Of a stretch of DNA of 64,000 nt, positions 33,751 to 45,235 are shown one piece after another. A model generated the notes under the pieces. That model made no database searches, was not told the DNA's origin, and saw only the letters and a list, made by a program, of their open reading frames with translations. The position numbers and the translations under genes are program-made. Location of the stretch: positions 1-64,000 of the forward strand of contig JALPQD010000241.1 of assembly GCA_023101885.1 (NCBI GenBank), in the 5' to 3' direction. This DNA comes from Typhlomys cinereus. Lineage: Eukaryota > Chordata > Mammalia > Rodentia > Platacanthomyidae. Every line of letters starts with the position of its first letter. The first letter of the stretch is position 1.

Positions 33751-35221
33751 ATATTGAGCTATATCCTGAAAGACTTAAGATATTGTGTAGACTAGTAATA
33801 TAACACTTGTATAGTTTCCATAATTCAGTATTCAGAAAAAAGTTCTTATTGTGAGTAGAATATAGTGGTAGACATTTTTATTGGTTCTATCCTCAGCAAA
33901 GAACATCTAAACTTAAAGATCTAGTCTCCACCTTAGGGGAATTTATAATTTTCAGACAAGATAATCATTAATTTATTGATAAGTTTATTAATCAAAAACT
34001 TATGTATCTACTTTGTGTTTGTCCTAAGTAATATTTTTAAACATTTTGTGTTTGATTTTGTGAAGACACATTTTTTTCTTTTCTCACAGACATAAGTGTC
34101 AGGATGGTAAGAAATGCATACTGATTGCTAAATTATAAGGTCAGCTGACATAAATGCTGTGGAATTATGACATTAAAGAGAAGAGAAAAAGATTTGGGGA
34201 AAGATGAAAATATCTTCCTAGAACTTGGTGACATTTTTGCTAAGTCTCAAAAAATGAATAGAGAATAGATTAAAAGCAAAATTGGGACTGGGGGTGAAGG
34301 ACCATTTTGTAGAGTGGGGTCTAGAAAGACAGGGCATAGATAGTAGGCACCAGAAAAGGGGAAGGTAGACCAACTTGTAGAAGGTCTCACTGTCATTCTC
34401 AAGGGCTTGACATTTAGTCCACTGGCCTTACTAAATGCCAAGATCAAGGTTTCTGTCCCTAGAGTTTTAGACAAGGTCCCTTTGCTCCCATTTCTTCTCA
34501 GTTCAGATCCATTTTCCCCTGCTATGGTATTATTGTCTACAGATGGCAAATAGAAGCTGCCACACCTTGGCCTCTGAGACACAGGAGGATGTTTGGGCCA
34601 CGCTGGTCTCCAGAGTGCTGCACCCAGCTAGGTTTGATTCAGAGGTGACATGATTGAAGCCTGAACTACTACAGTCTGAACCATCCTATCCTTGGCTGTC
34701 AGAGACAATTAATGCAGATTACATACATTTGAAAGAAAAATTTCTTTCATTTCAAACCTTGGAACATCTCCAGAGAGGATGAGGTAGGAAAATGAATGGT
34801 CTCATTTGCATAGATTAGAGAAATCTCAGTAATATTTTGTATTTGAAAAAAAGCTGGCTCAGATTTTTCTCAATATGGTCTTGCCATATGGCTCATTAGT
34901 TAAGGGCTACCTGAAAGAAAAAATTCCAGTTGATATGGTTGTCCATGGAGCCAAAGGCCCTATTGTCATAGTCCATATGCTTTGGTGTGAAAGAGAAAAC
35001 AAATGCTTCCAAGCAATATTTGTTTCCAGCTATATGTCTGACAGGTAGAAAAGAGTTAATCCTCAGAGCTTCATGTATAGACAAGAACCAAGCACTATGC
35101 TTCCTGGAGATCAACACTGAGGGCCAAAGAGCACTGAGGGCAGAGTCACCTTGTAAATTTCCATATGCTGTAAGATTTGAGTAATACAAAGGGAGGACTT
35201 TCATCAAGCTACCTTTCATAG
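33751..35221. other. No recognisable gene or repeat
   Basis: Unique-looking sequence. Minus-strand frames of 111 codons (34582-34247) and 154 codons (35360-34896, which runs into the next repeat) show no domain or family and are judged chance. Confidence 0.45.
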
Positions 35222-35350
35222 TTGGAATGAGAATTTCCCACCAGAAGCTCATAAGTTTGAATACTTGGTCCTCAGCTAGTGGTGCTGTTTGGGAAGCAAA
35301 CCTCTTTGAAGGAAGTATGTCACTAGGGGTGGGTCTTGAGGTTAGATTAT
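35222..35350 (+). repeat. Family A dispersed repeat, second copy
   Basis: 'aagtttgaatacttggtcct', then 'cagctagtggtgctgtttgg', then 'ggaagtatgtcactagggg' and 'gtgggtcttgagg' matches the family word order described at 4207. Confidence 0.6.
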
Positions 35351-35357
35351 TTTGTCC

Positions 35358-35492
35358 CATTTTTTTATTCTCCCTTTCTTTCTCTTTTTCTCTCTCACTT
35401 TTGTCTCTCTCTGTCTTTTCTTCTCTCTCTTCTCTTTGTCTCTGTCTCTTTTTCTTTCTCTGTGTCTATATCTCCTCTCTCTCTTTCCCTCC
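35358..35492. repeat. CT-rich low-complexity tract
   Basis: TCTCTC, TTTCTC and CTGTCTC units run for about 130 bp. This produces the Ser/Leu/Phe-rich frames that cross it. Confidence 0.9.
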
Positions 35493-36339
35493 CAATGTTA
35501 GTCATCCTTTTGTTCCTGCCATTGGGCCTTCTGCTTTGTTTCCAGCTCAAGTTGCTCAAGTCAGAATATTTTATCAGAGGAACAGAAGAGTAACTATGAC
35601 ATTATCTTTTTCATCATTTAGCCAAGTCTAAGAACAGAACAATGGCTATCACCTTGGGACTTGCCTACTGTAACACAGTGAGCTTCTGCTAAGGGAGAAT
35701 AGTGATCTTTATTATAAGTAAATCCACTGACTTGATTGTATTCATCCTTTAGCAGCTTCAAACAGTAAGTAATGACCATTGTGAAGTCAATCGTCATTCA
35801 GAATTCCCTGTTGAGAATGAATTCCATATTTGCACTTGAATCCAAATGATTCTACGTTTATCACTTTTATGAAGTTGCTGCCAGAGGCATGAAATGATGG
35901 TATACAGGGAAATATGAATCCGGATTCACTCACAAATGTCTCTGCATGGCCTTTTCATTTTGCAGAGATCTGATGTGGTGGTGAATTAACAAGAGGTAAG
36001 CTTTTGGGACATCATAGTTAGCAGGAAGTTGTGACATGGGGATAGAAGTTTCAGAGGTTGACCTGAGATTAGAATCAGGAATGAAGGTTTAGTGAGCTAA
36101 ATGAGAAGGGACACAGATCCTTTGTAAAACAGGTTCAAACTGTCTTCAACTTCATTTATCAGCATGCTAGGTCACACTGAAAGACTGCAGAGTTTCTAGT
36201 AAGAAAAGACATTATGTTTGAAGAGAAAAAAATGAAAAAAAAGAGATGAGCATCTCAGGTCATCTTAATTTGGTTTTAACTGTCTGAGTTTGACAGCAAT
36301 CAACACTAATCATGCCAATGTACACAGTCCATTTGTTAA
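35493..36339. other. No recognisable gene or repeat
   Basis: Unique-looking sequence, with a purine-rich patch near 36220. Confidence 0.45.
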
Positions 36340-36461
36340 TGTATGACTTATTTTTATTCTTTGATACTTTTCATATATGAATACAATGATTTTATGTAAT
36401 TTTCATCCCTTAGTATTCCATTTCATCTTTTCTCCTTCCCAGCCAATCTGTCTTCTATTTA
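36340..36461 (-). mobile_element. Probable rodent L1-type 3' end fragment, minus strand
   Basis: 'tttttattctttgatactt', then 'catatatgaatacaatg', then 'catcccttagt', resembles 57800-57880 ('atacatatacatgaatatgg', 'caacccttagtccc'). This T/C-rich layout is common at 3' ends of old rodent L1 elements seen from the opposite strand. Confidence 0.35.
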
Positions 36462-36462
36462 T

Positions 36463-36509
<47 letters not shown>
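36462..36509. repeat. (TG)n microsatellite
   Basis: About 22 pure TG units. Confidence 0.97.
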
Positions 36510-36510
<1 letters not shown>

Positions 36511-36942
36511 CTCGCTGAATTTCATCTGAGACTCCTGTAATGGATAGTGACTGAGAAATTGTTGGACACATGGATGGCTTATCAGTGTATATAGAAGTTT
36601 AAAATCTTGATGAGAAAAAAAGATTTAGCTAAGGTCATTGAAAAGTATAGTGTGTATGAGCCTGAGTTGCATCCAGAAGGCACTGCGTGGAAACACCTCT
36701 GCATTATGCTCCTTGATTCTACCACTCTGTTTCTCTGTGCAAGATTAGACGTTTCATTATTTCATCATGAATAGAGAAAGGGCTTATGAGACCCTGTCCC
36801 TCACTAAAGGACTAAAGACAGTTAATGTTGGCTCAGAAAGTGGTATCTCTTTCTTCTGTGGTATAGCCACTGATAAGCCGTTAATGTTTCAGGAAATAAC
36901 CTAGTACACATGCTTACTATATGCAACTCTTCTTAAACTCAG

Positions 36943-36943
<1 letters not shown>
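36510..36943. other. No recognisable gene or repeat
   Basis: Unique-looking sequence between two complementary microsatellites. Confidence 0.45.

Positions 36944-36991
<48 letters not shown>
36944..36991. repeat. (CA)n microsatellite
   Basis: About 24 pure CA units, complementary to the TG tract 430 bp upstream. Confidence 0.97.
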
Positions 36992-36997
<6 letters not shown>

Positions 36998-37349
36998 CAT
37001 GAAAATAAGAGGGGATCTAGTCAGGAATAAGGTTTTCAACAGAAGGGAAGTTTTTGTCAAATAATTAGGGTAACAGGGTGAAAATATCTAAAATTCATTA
37101 TTCATGTCTGAAACTGTCAAAGAAAAAAATAAGTACAGTATTATTGCTACATATGTATGGTTTCATATGCATGAACAATGAATACAATATTTTTAATTTA
37201 ATTTAGTTCAATTAGGCAGCTAATTTCATTAGTTTCTCTGGTTCAGGCAGTCTATTCAAATGAATGATGATATTCTTTTGGGAGTAGTGTCCCTGTTTTG
37301 TGTTCTTTTGGTAAGTAGTAGCAACATTCCATAACTTCTGTTTCTCCTC

Positions 37350-37372
37350 TTTTTTTTTTTTGCATGCACACA

Positions 37373-37422
<50 letters not shown>

Positions 37423-37702
37423 CACATGCGTGCATGCGTGTGTGTGTCTGTCTGTCTGTCTGAACCTTAGGACACTTGTGTGTGTGCGCCTGTGGAAGAT
37501 CAAGAGTGATATTGGGAATTATCCTGGATTGCTCCACCTTCTCATTCCTTTGCTCTAGGGTTTCCCAGGTGCTCCCTTCCAGGGCTGAAAGTACAGGCCA
37601 CCACCACATCCACCCAGCATTTTTACATCTATTTAGAGATCTAACTTTAGGTCCTTTTAGTTATGAGGAAAGACCTTCACCCCTGAGCCATCTCCCCAGC
37701 CA
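37350..37702 (-). mobile_element. B2-related SINE, minus strand, older copy
   Basis: A T run, a (TG)n of about 23 units, then TCTG units, and the SINE body to 'cctgagccatctccccagcc'. CTTCTGTTTCTCCT (from 37334) and CTTCTGCTTCTTAT (from 37707) agree at 11 of 14 positions, a decayed TSD. Frames of 64-142 codons through the microsatellite are artefacts. Confidence 0.85.
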
Positions 37703-37720
37703 ATCGCTTCTGCTTCTTAT

Positions 37721-38262
37721 CTATGTTACTACAATAATATCTCTCTCAAACCATTGTCTTTCCCTTGGCAGAATTTCTTTCTGTGGAAAAGATCATCTCT
37801 TCCATGTGTGTTCATTCCATCTTGACACCTTTACTAAATCCCACTTCTTTAGAGGTCAGATTTCACTGGCTCACTTAAGCAAAGAGTATTCTCCCAAGAT
37901 CTAAAGACCTTAAGGGAAGAAGATGGCCTAGTTCTAGTTTCCCCTGGCATTCCAATCCATTATTTTCCCAGTATCCCCTCCAAAAATCCTGCTCTCCTGA
38001 GATCCATTGCTTTTGGCTATTCTGTGTTCATCCTCCCATTGTCCCAGGTAGCTGGTGATCTTCAGCTCATTCTCCCAAATTGCTGGACATTGTGAAAATT
38101 CGCTCGTGGTCTTTCATGGCATTGTGTGGAATATGCATGGCAATGCCTCCACAGAAACTTTTGCCTGTTTCAGTTCCTGGACTATATATTCCAGTTACGT
38201 CACCAGTCCTTATGTTTCTAACAGATTCATATCAACACAATCAGTTTTCTCTTTTTTTTTTA
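37721..38262. other. No recognisable gene or repeat
   Basis: C/T-leaning sequence. Frames at 37476-37904 and 38055-38345 have no family content. Confidence 0.4.
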
Positions 38263-38264
38263 AC

Positions 38265-38640
38265 TGTGTGAAATTTTATTTCACTTTTTTTATTTCAGCT
38301 CATACAAACTACCTAATCAGTTTTCTCTTTATTTTATTTTTCTAGTTTTACAAGCTTCCCTCCCTGCTTCTGTCTATCTCCTTCCCATCCATCCCCTTTC
38401 CCTTTCCATCCTCAATCCATCCCACTCCCTCCCACCATCTTGCCTGTCTTTTTCTATGGAAACTCTGGTTTGTCTACTGTTTTTTTTTTTAACTTTTCTA
38501 CTTTTACAAGCATGTTGAGTACTTATCACTGCTTTCTTCCATCGTCTCTCTCTCCCCCCCTCTATCAATCCCTAGACAGAAGTTTTGTCTTTTAAGCCCA
38601 TATAACTTCTGACCATACCCACTGCCTCATACCTATCATG
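38265..38640 (-). mobile_element. Cluster of three old L1 3' ends, minus strand
   Basis: Three T-rich starts follow each other. The first is 'ttttatttcagctcatacaa' near 38290, like the L1-B terminus. The second is 'tttttctagttttacaagc' near 38337 with a CCCTCC-rich run. The third is 'aacttttctacttttacaag' near 38490 with another C/T run. Each looks like the tail and polypurine tract of a separate L1 end, nested or tandem. Confidence 0.55.
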
Positions 38641-38641
38641 T

Positions 38642-38785
38642 TGATTGGCTACTTCTCATTCTCCTCGCTCTTTTCCTTCCTTGTTCCTTTCCTTGTTCTC
38701 TTTCCCCTTTCATCCTCTCCTGTCTCCTCTCTTCTCGTCTTTTTTCCTCTTTCCTTTCTTTCCCTTTTCTTTCTTTTTCTTTTTA
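38642..38785. repeat. CT-rich low-complexity tract
   Basis: TTCC, CTTT and TCTC units dominate. The minus-strand frame opposite (39023-38649) is Lys/Arg/Glu-rich only because of this composition. Confidence 0.88.
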
Positions 38786-38912
38786 CCCTATCACTGATAA
38801 AGATTTTTCCTACTATAAGCTTGATCTCATTTCCATGCCAAATAATGCAAAGCTCAGATTCAGAAAGTGATTGTATCAACTTGGTCCATATATTATACTT
38901 ATCAAATACCAT

Positions 38913-39050
38913 AGCTTGAATGTGAAATGTCTCTAGAGCCTCAGCCTCACATATTTGAACACTTGGTCCTGAGCTGGCTATGAAGTTTGGGAGGGCTTTG
39001 GAGCCCTTGGGAAGTGGAGTCATGCTGGAGGAAGTATGTCTCCATATTCT
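38913..39050 (+). repeat. Family A dispersed repeat, third copy
   Basis: 'ttgaatgtgaaatgtctcta', then 'catatttgaacacttggtcc', then 'gaagtttgggagggctttgg', then 'gctggaggaagtatgtctcc'. This is the best-preserved 5' part among the four copies. Confidence 0.65.
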
Positions 39051-39184
39051 AGTTATTGTTCATTGACATGACAGGAGAACTGACACCAATATCAGAAGCA
39101 GAAGGAATTGAACCTCCATATCCTCCAGAAGAGCTGAATTGGATCATACTTTCTAATTTGCCAGTTTATTGAATTCTAGCCACC

Positions 39185-39350
39185 TGTTGAAGGAATGGTT
39201 ACACCCACTATGGGATGGATCCTCCCACATTTATTAGATAATCTGCTACTACAGGTTTGTTTAGTCCTGTCTTATCTAAATAATTATTTTTCCAGTATAC
39301 CTAGGGACTCCATTCTCACTGGTCAAATTGACATAATTGCTTTGAATTAG
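39185..39350 (+). repeat. Family B repeat, 3' portion
   Basis: 'cccactatgggatggatcc', then 'ctactacaggtttgtttag', then 'tcactggtcaaattgacata' matches the 3' half of the copy at 58410 in word order. Confidence 0.5.
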
Positions 39351-39378
39351 CACACTGAGTGTGGCTGAAATGTAATAG

Positions 39379-39613
39379 CTGGGCTGGAGAGATGGCTCAG
39401 GAGTTAAGACTCTGCCTCTCTAGCAGAAGGTTCTGAGTTCAGATCCCAGGTCCTATGTAAAAATGCCAGCAGAAAAAATGCCAGCAGAAATGGTATCTGC
39501 CTGCACTTTCAGCCAGAGGAAATCCCAGAGGTGAACAAAAAGGAAGTAGAGGCAATCCAGGATGATTTATAAAGTCATCCTTGGGCCTCCATAGGGACAC
39601 AGAGTGCCCTACG

Positions 39614-39664
<51 letters not shown>

Positions 39665-39708
39665 TACATGCCCAAATATACTCATATTTGTACAAAATAA
39701 ATAAAGTT
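39379..39708 (+). mobile_element. B2-related SINE, plus strand, 13-bp TSD
   Basis: TGAAATGTAATAG flanks it at 39366-39378 and 39709-39721. The head GGGCTGGAGAGATGGCTCAG is closer to mouse B2 than the young copies, which have GAGAGGTGGCTCAGGGG. The body differs from the young group in many places and the internal (CA)n lies at 39616-39661. I take it as an older subfamily. Confidence 0.9.
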
Positions 39709-39721
39709 TGAAATGTAATAG

Positions 39722-42700
39722 ATGACCTCTCACTCTTATTTGTTTGCTACCATGTGTTCCCTGCCATTATGACCTCTATTCCTCTAGAAATTTAAACTGA
39801 AATCATAAACCTTTTTTTAATCTTAAGATTTTTGTCAGAGTATTTTGCCAAAGCAACTGAAGAGTGCCTAAAATGTCAACTTTTTCCTTTTTTGGTTTCA
39901 AAAGTCAGTTCTTGGCTTTTGTAAGTTCCATGTCTCCATGAATATCAGAAGACATCATAGCTACAAGAAATATATATTTTGATATTGTCTCATAAAGTGA
40001 ATGAGAGTATTTTTATTTTTTCTGCTCATGTAGAGACATGACTTTAAATAGACTAACTACTTGTCAATTTTATTGGCATTAATTCAATAATTTTCAGAAA
40101 TCCTGAAGTAGATGTCAGTGTGCTCAAGATCTAAACCACTGATCACCCATAATAGCAAAATCAGAGGATTTAGACTTCAGATAATGGCACAGTGAGAAGA
40201 CATAGAACTGAAATACACAGGAAATGGTTTAAGAATAAAGACAAAGTAATTTTTAAAATATTTCTTTTCAGCACAGCCTTCTATCTGACCTCATTAAAAT
40301 GTCTCAGCATTGCTTATTCAACATACTATTTAATCAAAAATCTTCTGCTAGATTTTCTCCAAGATTCATTTGTGATCCATATAAGCAAACATTCTGGAGG
40401 ACTGAAATGAAGAGGAATGTAGAACATTATAGCAGCTTGCTTTCCTCTTTTGAGTAGTAAATATTTTATTAATCCATCTCCATTTCTTAAAATTGGTTTA
40501 TCTTTGACTCATGTATTACTTTGCTTTAGATAGAAAACATTACACATATCAAAAAATAAAAAAGATTGGGAGATATTCAGTTATATTTCTTCATATTGTT
40601 CTTTACTTTTCACATGCAAAATTCCAGTCTAGGAAACAGAAAGCAGATCTATCATTTCTTAAAGATGGCTTTCTTTGTTTTGCAAGAAAACAGTTAATAG
40701 CTCTGCATTTTGAAGATACAATGTGATCCTGTTTATTATAGACACAATAAATAATGTAGAAGATCAAGTAAGGTCATTGAAATAGGGAAGCTTTAGTTCA
40801 CAGATGAAAAGACCAAAGCTGAGTGGCTCAAACAATAATTACTTTATGCAGGTTTTCATGTGGGTTTTATTTCTCTCCCTGATTCATTCTCTAGATATTA
40901 ATTGTCTCAATTTTAGGAAAAATATTTATAGCTGAGATTATCGTGACCACACTTTGAGATCTATTCCAATTAAGCCAAGAGCTACAAATAGAATTAGCAT
41001 TAACTTGGTTTTTATTCATAAGAATTCTTGGAGAATTGAGAATATGGAAAAATTCAAGAGCTGATTTTGACTTGAGTCCTTCAGTTACATTTATATCATA
41101 AAAGAAGTGTGCCTACCCTATCCCATCTTCCCTTCTACAAATCTTGACACCTTTCATGGGAAGTGAATGTTCATTCTCTACCTGTCCTTAAGACTGGGTA
41201 GATTTTCATAACTGTAGAGGAAGAAATCACGTGAGACTTCTGATAACAAATTGTAAAATCTCAACACGACACTACTGTTTTCTCTGAGCAGTTGCTCCTG
41301 AAACCTTCAGTTATGTGTTCAGCAGAAGTCACCAAACTGCAGCCTGTATCTGATCCACCTACCTACTCTTCTAAGCTTCCCATTGCTTTCTTATATATTC
41401 AAAAGCAGTCCAAATCACAGGCATCCATCCAAGCGCCCTCAAATCTCTGACCCCTATAAGCTGTGAGGTAGATTAAAATCATTGTTTCACTCTGAAACAA
41501 CTAGGATTCAAGGAATTTTATTGTGCAATAATAGTAGCAATCATAAAAATTATTTTATATATATAGTCATCTTGCCCGAACAGTCCTGCATTAACACTGG
41601 CCATAAGAGATATATGAAGGTAAAGTGAGGTACTATATTTTATCCTTGAAAAATTGCTTATCATGTGTCTCGCTCTGTCATGTAGCTCAGTACCAGAGCT
41701 CCAGCTCTAGCTTTAGCTCTCTGAATCTCCTCTGAAGATTTCTGAGGCCTTTGACCAGCCATGCAGTGAAGGACCACAATTATCCCTGCACACGGCCCAC
41801 AGAATCCTGGTTTCAGGTGGTGAACTGTGCTTGTTTTTGTTCCACTCAACAGTCCTATTCCTGCTTCACTTCTGGATTCTTGTCCATCCTGTAGGTCAGG
41901 GACTTCTAATTTATCTTCAGTCTCGTGCATTTACTTTACCTTTCCATGCTCAGGCCTCGCCTATCTCAGCTCCAGATACATACACTCCTCTACCGGCTTC
42001 CAAGTAGTCAAGTAGTTTGAGGTACAATCACTAGCATCTCTGTAATTTAGATCGCTCATGATATTCCGCATCTGCAATAAATCCTGGCTGATATACACTT
42101 GGAAAATGTTGTCCTTAATGTCCTGAGCTTAGATGTTGAGAGGTTTTGATTTTAACCTTGGATATAGTGACCACTTATCATAGGAATATGTGCTGTATCC
42201 AGTTGTTGTAATGGAAATGTCTGAGAGCACAGTTAAGTAGCCAGAGGGGAGAATAGAACTGGGGCATGCTTCTGCAGAGACGTATGAATTCTATAAAAGC
42301 ACTTAATAGAAGATTCCAGTTGGAACCCAGTGCATTCTTGGCAAGAACATACATTCATGATTTTATGAGTGAGACACCGAAGACAGAAGTTTGACTGATT
42401 TTTCAGGAAATACGTAATTGATATACTCATCTTTGCCATTCCATTTATCCCTCTACTCGTTCATATCATCAACTGTTATTTAGTACTTCCATTGTAGCTG
42501 GTGACAAGCAGGACCTGTGCTTGGGTTTGAAATATCATAAAAGACATAGGAGATAAACAGACATAATGTTACTTATTTACTGAATGATTTGGCTATGCAA
42601 AACTTGGTAGGCATTCCTGACTCAACCATCAGTGAAGATAGGGAGAGCAGGAATTATCATTGCAAACAAGAGCTTACACTTAATTAAGTGGGAAACTAAG

Positions 42701-43736
42701 AAATTCAAGAAATTGTCTATAGATTAATGAGATGCTTTTTGCTGACTAGGGAATTTTCAGAACACTGACCAATTCATGCACTGTAGAAAGTAATGTGAGA
42801 TGCATTCCTTTCTACCAGGATTGCTATCTGAACTATTATTCTCTGTGTGAGATGAGCCAGAACCATGCCTGATCTCTGTAGCTTTGTATATAGTCAAGAT
42901 GATGAGAAAGTCCTCCTAATTGGACCATAATTCACTATGTTTGAAATACATCAAAGGATAGTAGATATAAAAATTAACCATCTCTTTATTTCTGATAATG
43001 ACCAACTTGAAAGACATAGCTGAAGGTGAGAGTTTAGTCAACCAGTGTATGACGCCTTTGTCAACAAGGAAAGATGTAATCCATGCATTTCTAAGTCACA
43101 GATGATCCTGTACATGAGGGGACTTACGTGGGATACCAGGATCCCCTAGTTTGCATGGATGACTTGTTCCAAAAAGACACCAAGGGCTGATCTAGCAAGC
43201 AAGGCTACGAGTCATCTTGCTGATCCCTAGCCACCAATTTTAAATCCAGCAGCAACAAAAGCAGCATCCCAACACTTCCCTGAAGGTGGCATCTTCTTTT
43301 GGCAGTGCATACATGTGTGTCTTCATTGCAGAGCATCTTGGAGACCGGGGACAGCCCACAACAATGCTGTTTTAATTTCTCAACTACTTGCCTATCAGTA
43401 GGTTGCAGTCCATGCTGTGTTCACTCGAATATCCACTGGACTTGTACTCACCCATCTCACACTAACTCTTGAATGAGGAGGCTCACATTTCCTTCTCCCC
43501 ATCTGTTCTGTGCTCTCGTATCACGTGACGCCTGCCCTGCTCCTCAGTACTCTTCCCTCATTGACTATTGTTCCATCCATCTCTCCCACTTTTGCCTATT
43601 ACTTGATCACTTCTTTTCCCAACATTGTTTTGTTTTAAGGATTTTCAGGATAGACATCTTTTCCTAATGAATTGCTGACGTCCCTGTGATTTTTTTCCCC
43701 AATGACTGAAATCCTGTGGTCGCAACCATGTTCAGA
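39722..43736. other. Unique-looking 4-kb stretch without supported genes
   Basis: No repeat with clear boundaries and no coding frame that resembles a protein family. A faint MIR-like text ('ttgtttcactctgaaacaac', 'taggattcaaggaatttta') lies near 41480-41530 but is too weak to call. This is one of the longest repeat-poor stretches here and could be checked for conserved non-coding elements. Confidence 0.4.
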
Positions 43737-43737
43737 A

Positions 43738-43945
43738 GTTATTCTTCAGCCAATGAGATAGCTCAGCAGGTGAGGTGCCTGCTCTCAAACCTGGTGAACT
43801 GACTTCTGTCTCTAGAAATCCACATGGTTGAAGGAAAGAAATGACTTCTGAAAGTTGCCTTTTGACCTTTATACATGTTACATGTGCCATAGATGAATCC
43901 TTTCACCTCTCTCCCCCTTTCTTTTCTCTGAAATAGATAAAATAC
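43738..43945 (+). mobile_element. B3-type SINE, plus strand, old copy
   Basis: 'cagccaatgagatagctcag', then 'caggtgaggtgcctgctctc', then 'aaatccacatggttgaagga', then 'aaagttgccttttgaccttt' follows the rodent B3 consensus order: tRNA-derived head, then 'cacatggtggaaggagag', then 'agttgtcctctgacct'. There is no clear TSD. Confidence 0.75.
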
Positions 43946-43984
43946 TGAAAAAAATATTCTTCCCTCCTGCATCATATTGACACA

Positions 43985-45095
43985 TACAGGACTATATATA
44001 TATTTTCAGTTTACTATGTGGTACAGGAAGATGACATTTTCCAGTTCTCAGTACAGATAGTGCTTTGTCTAAACCAACTATTTACCTTTCTGATAAGCCA
44101 ATTTTTACCTTTCCTTTTCTCTTAATTGATTAAAGGTAGCTTCATAATATAATAGTTGAAATTTTCCTTCTTCTCAATGAACTATTCTAACTATTAACTG
44201 ACATTCTAAAAATAGGCAATTGATATAGGTGCTTTAAATCAATGTTATCAAATCCATGATTGGAGGAAAGCCTAACCTTGTGAGTCATTAATAAACCTTA
44301 TCAAAAGCAAAGTCAAGGAAAGAATCATTCTAAATGACAATGCTCAGACATTTCTATTAAAGTCCGTATTGTGGGAATTTTCAGGGCCTTTGACACCCTA
44401 ATCTAGATTGCAAATCTCTACCATATGTATGCAGTATGTCACATCGATAAAACTTGCATTTTCTGGTAGACCACTTGCTGCCATTTCCCCCCTCCCTCAT
44501 CAGAGCATCTCACAGCATTCATCTGCAGAGCATATTCAGGCCACACTACTTTAAGTGATGATTCCACTCTGAGATTCATACCTTTCTCCTGTGGTACATC
44601 CCACCTCAGTTATTCCATCTTCTTAAAGTAAAGAGTCCATTACAGATGGGACTGCCAATGCCCTGGAGACGTGGGAGCCTTTTTGTGCAGTGATATTGAC
44701 ATCCCCATTTCAAACACTGAGGCAGAAGGTGATAATGCATCTTTCTGTGTGAATGAACTTACTCCCAGGAGATGGGAAAGAAGAAAGGAAAGCTCCGAGC
44801 TTACTTCATCTCAGGTAATGGGCCAAATATTCAGCAAGACTTATGGGCCATTTCATACCCTTACTGGTAGCTGAATTCACTGAATAAAAAAGATACTTTG
44901 CTCAAGATGCCCAGAATGGGAATTTTCAGGTGAGAAAGGCAGGGGCTTCTTCCTTTGGGGAGAAAGATTTTTCTAGTCACGTGTCATTCCTTCTTATATG
45001 TCCCTAGGCAGTGGCAGAGTTAGCACTCAGCAGTAACATTATACCTATATCTCAGGCTTATGGAACAGAGTGTATTACACAAGAGGTTCAAAATA
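43985..45095. other. No recognisable gene or repeat
   Basis: Unique-looking sequence; a 67-codon plus-strand frame at 44671-44874 has no recognisable content. Confidence 0.42.
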
Positions 45096-45099
45096 CACT

Positions 45100-45235
45100 G
45101 GTATCTGGATCTAATCTCTAACTCTCAATTTTCTCATCTATGAAACATATATGTCTCTTAGAACAGTCTGATAAGACCCAGTGCTTGGCACAATATATAT
45201 ATGTAACAAGTATTGTAATAATTCATGAGTAATTT
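45100..45235 (+). mobile_element. MIR SINE remnant, plus strand
   Basis: 'ctcaattttctcatctatga', then 'gtctgataagacccagtgct', then 'tggcaca' and 'attcatgag' follow the MIR core and 3' part. MIR is an ancient mammal-wide element, so this segment predates the rodent repeats. Confidence 0.65.

Noticed and set aside
34896..35360. 154-codon minus-strand frame
   Set aside because: No domain, no family resemblance, and the 5' part overlaps a dispersed repeat copy.
38649..39023. Lys/Arg/Glu-rich minus-strand frame resembling a nuclear protein tail
   Set aside because: The composition comes from the CT-rich tract on the plus strand.
41470..41570. Possible MIR or L2 remnant
   Set aside because: Only a few short words match, which is not enough to separate from chance.
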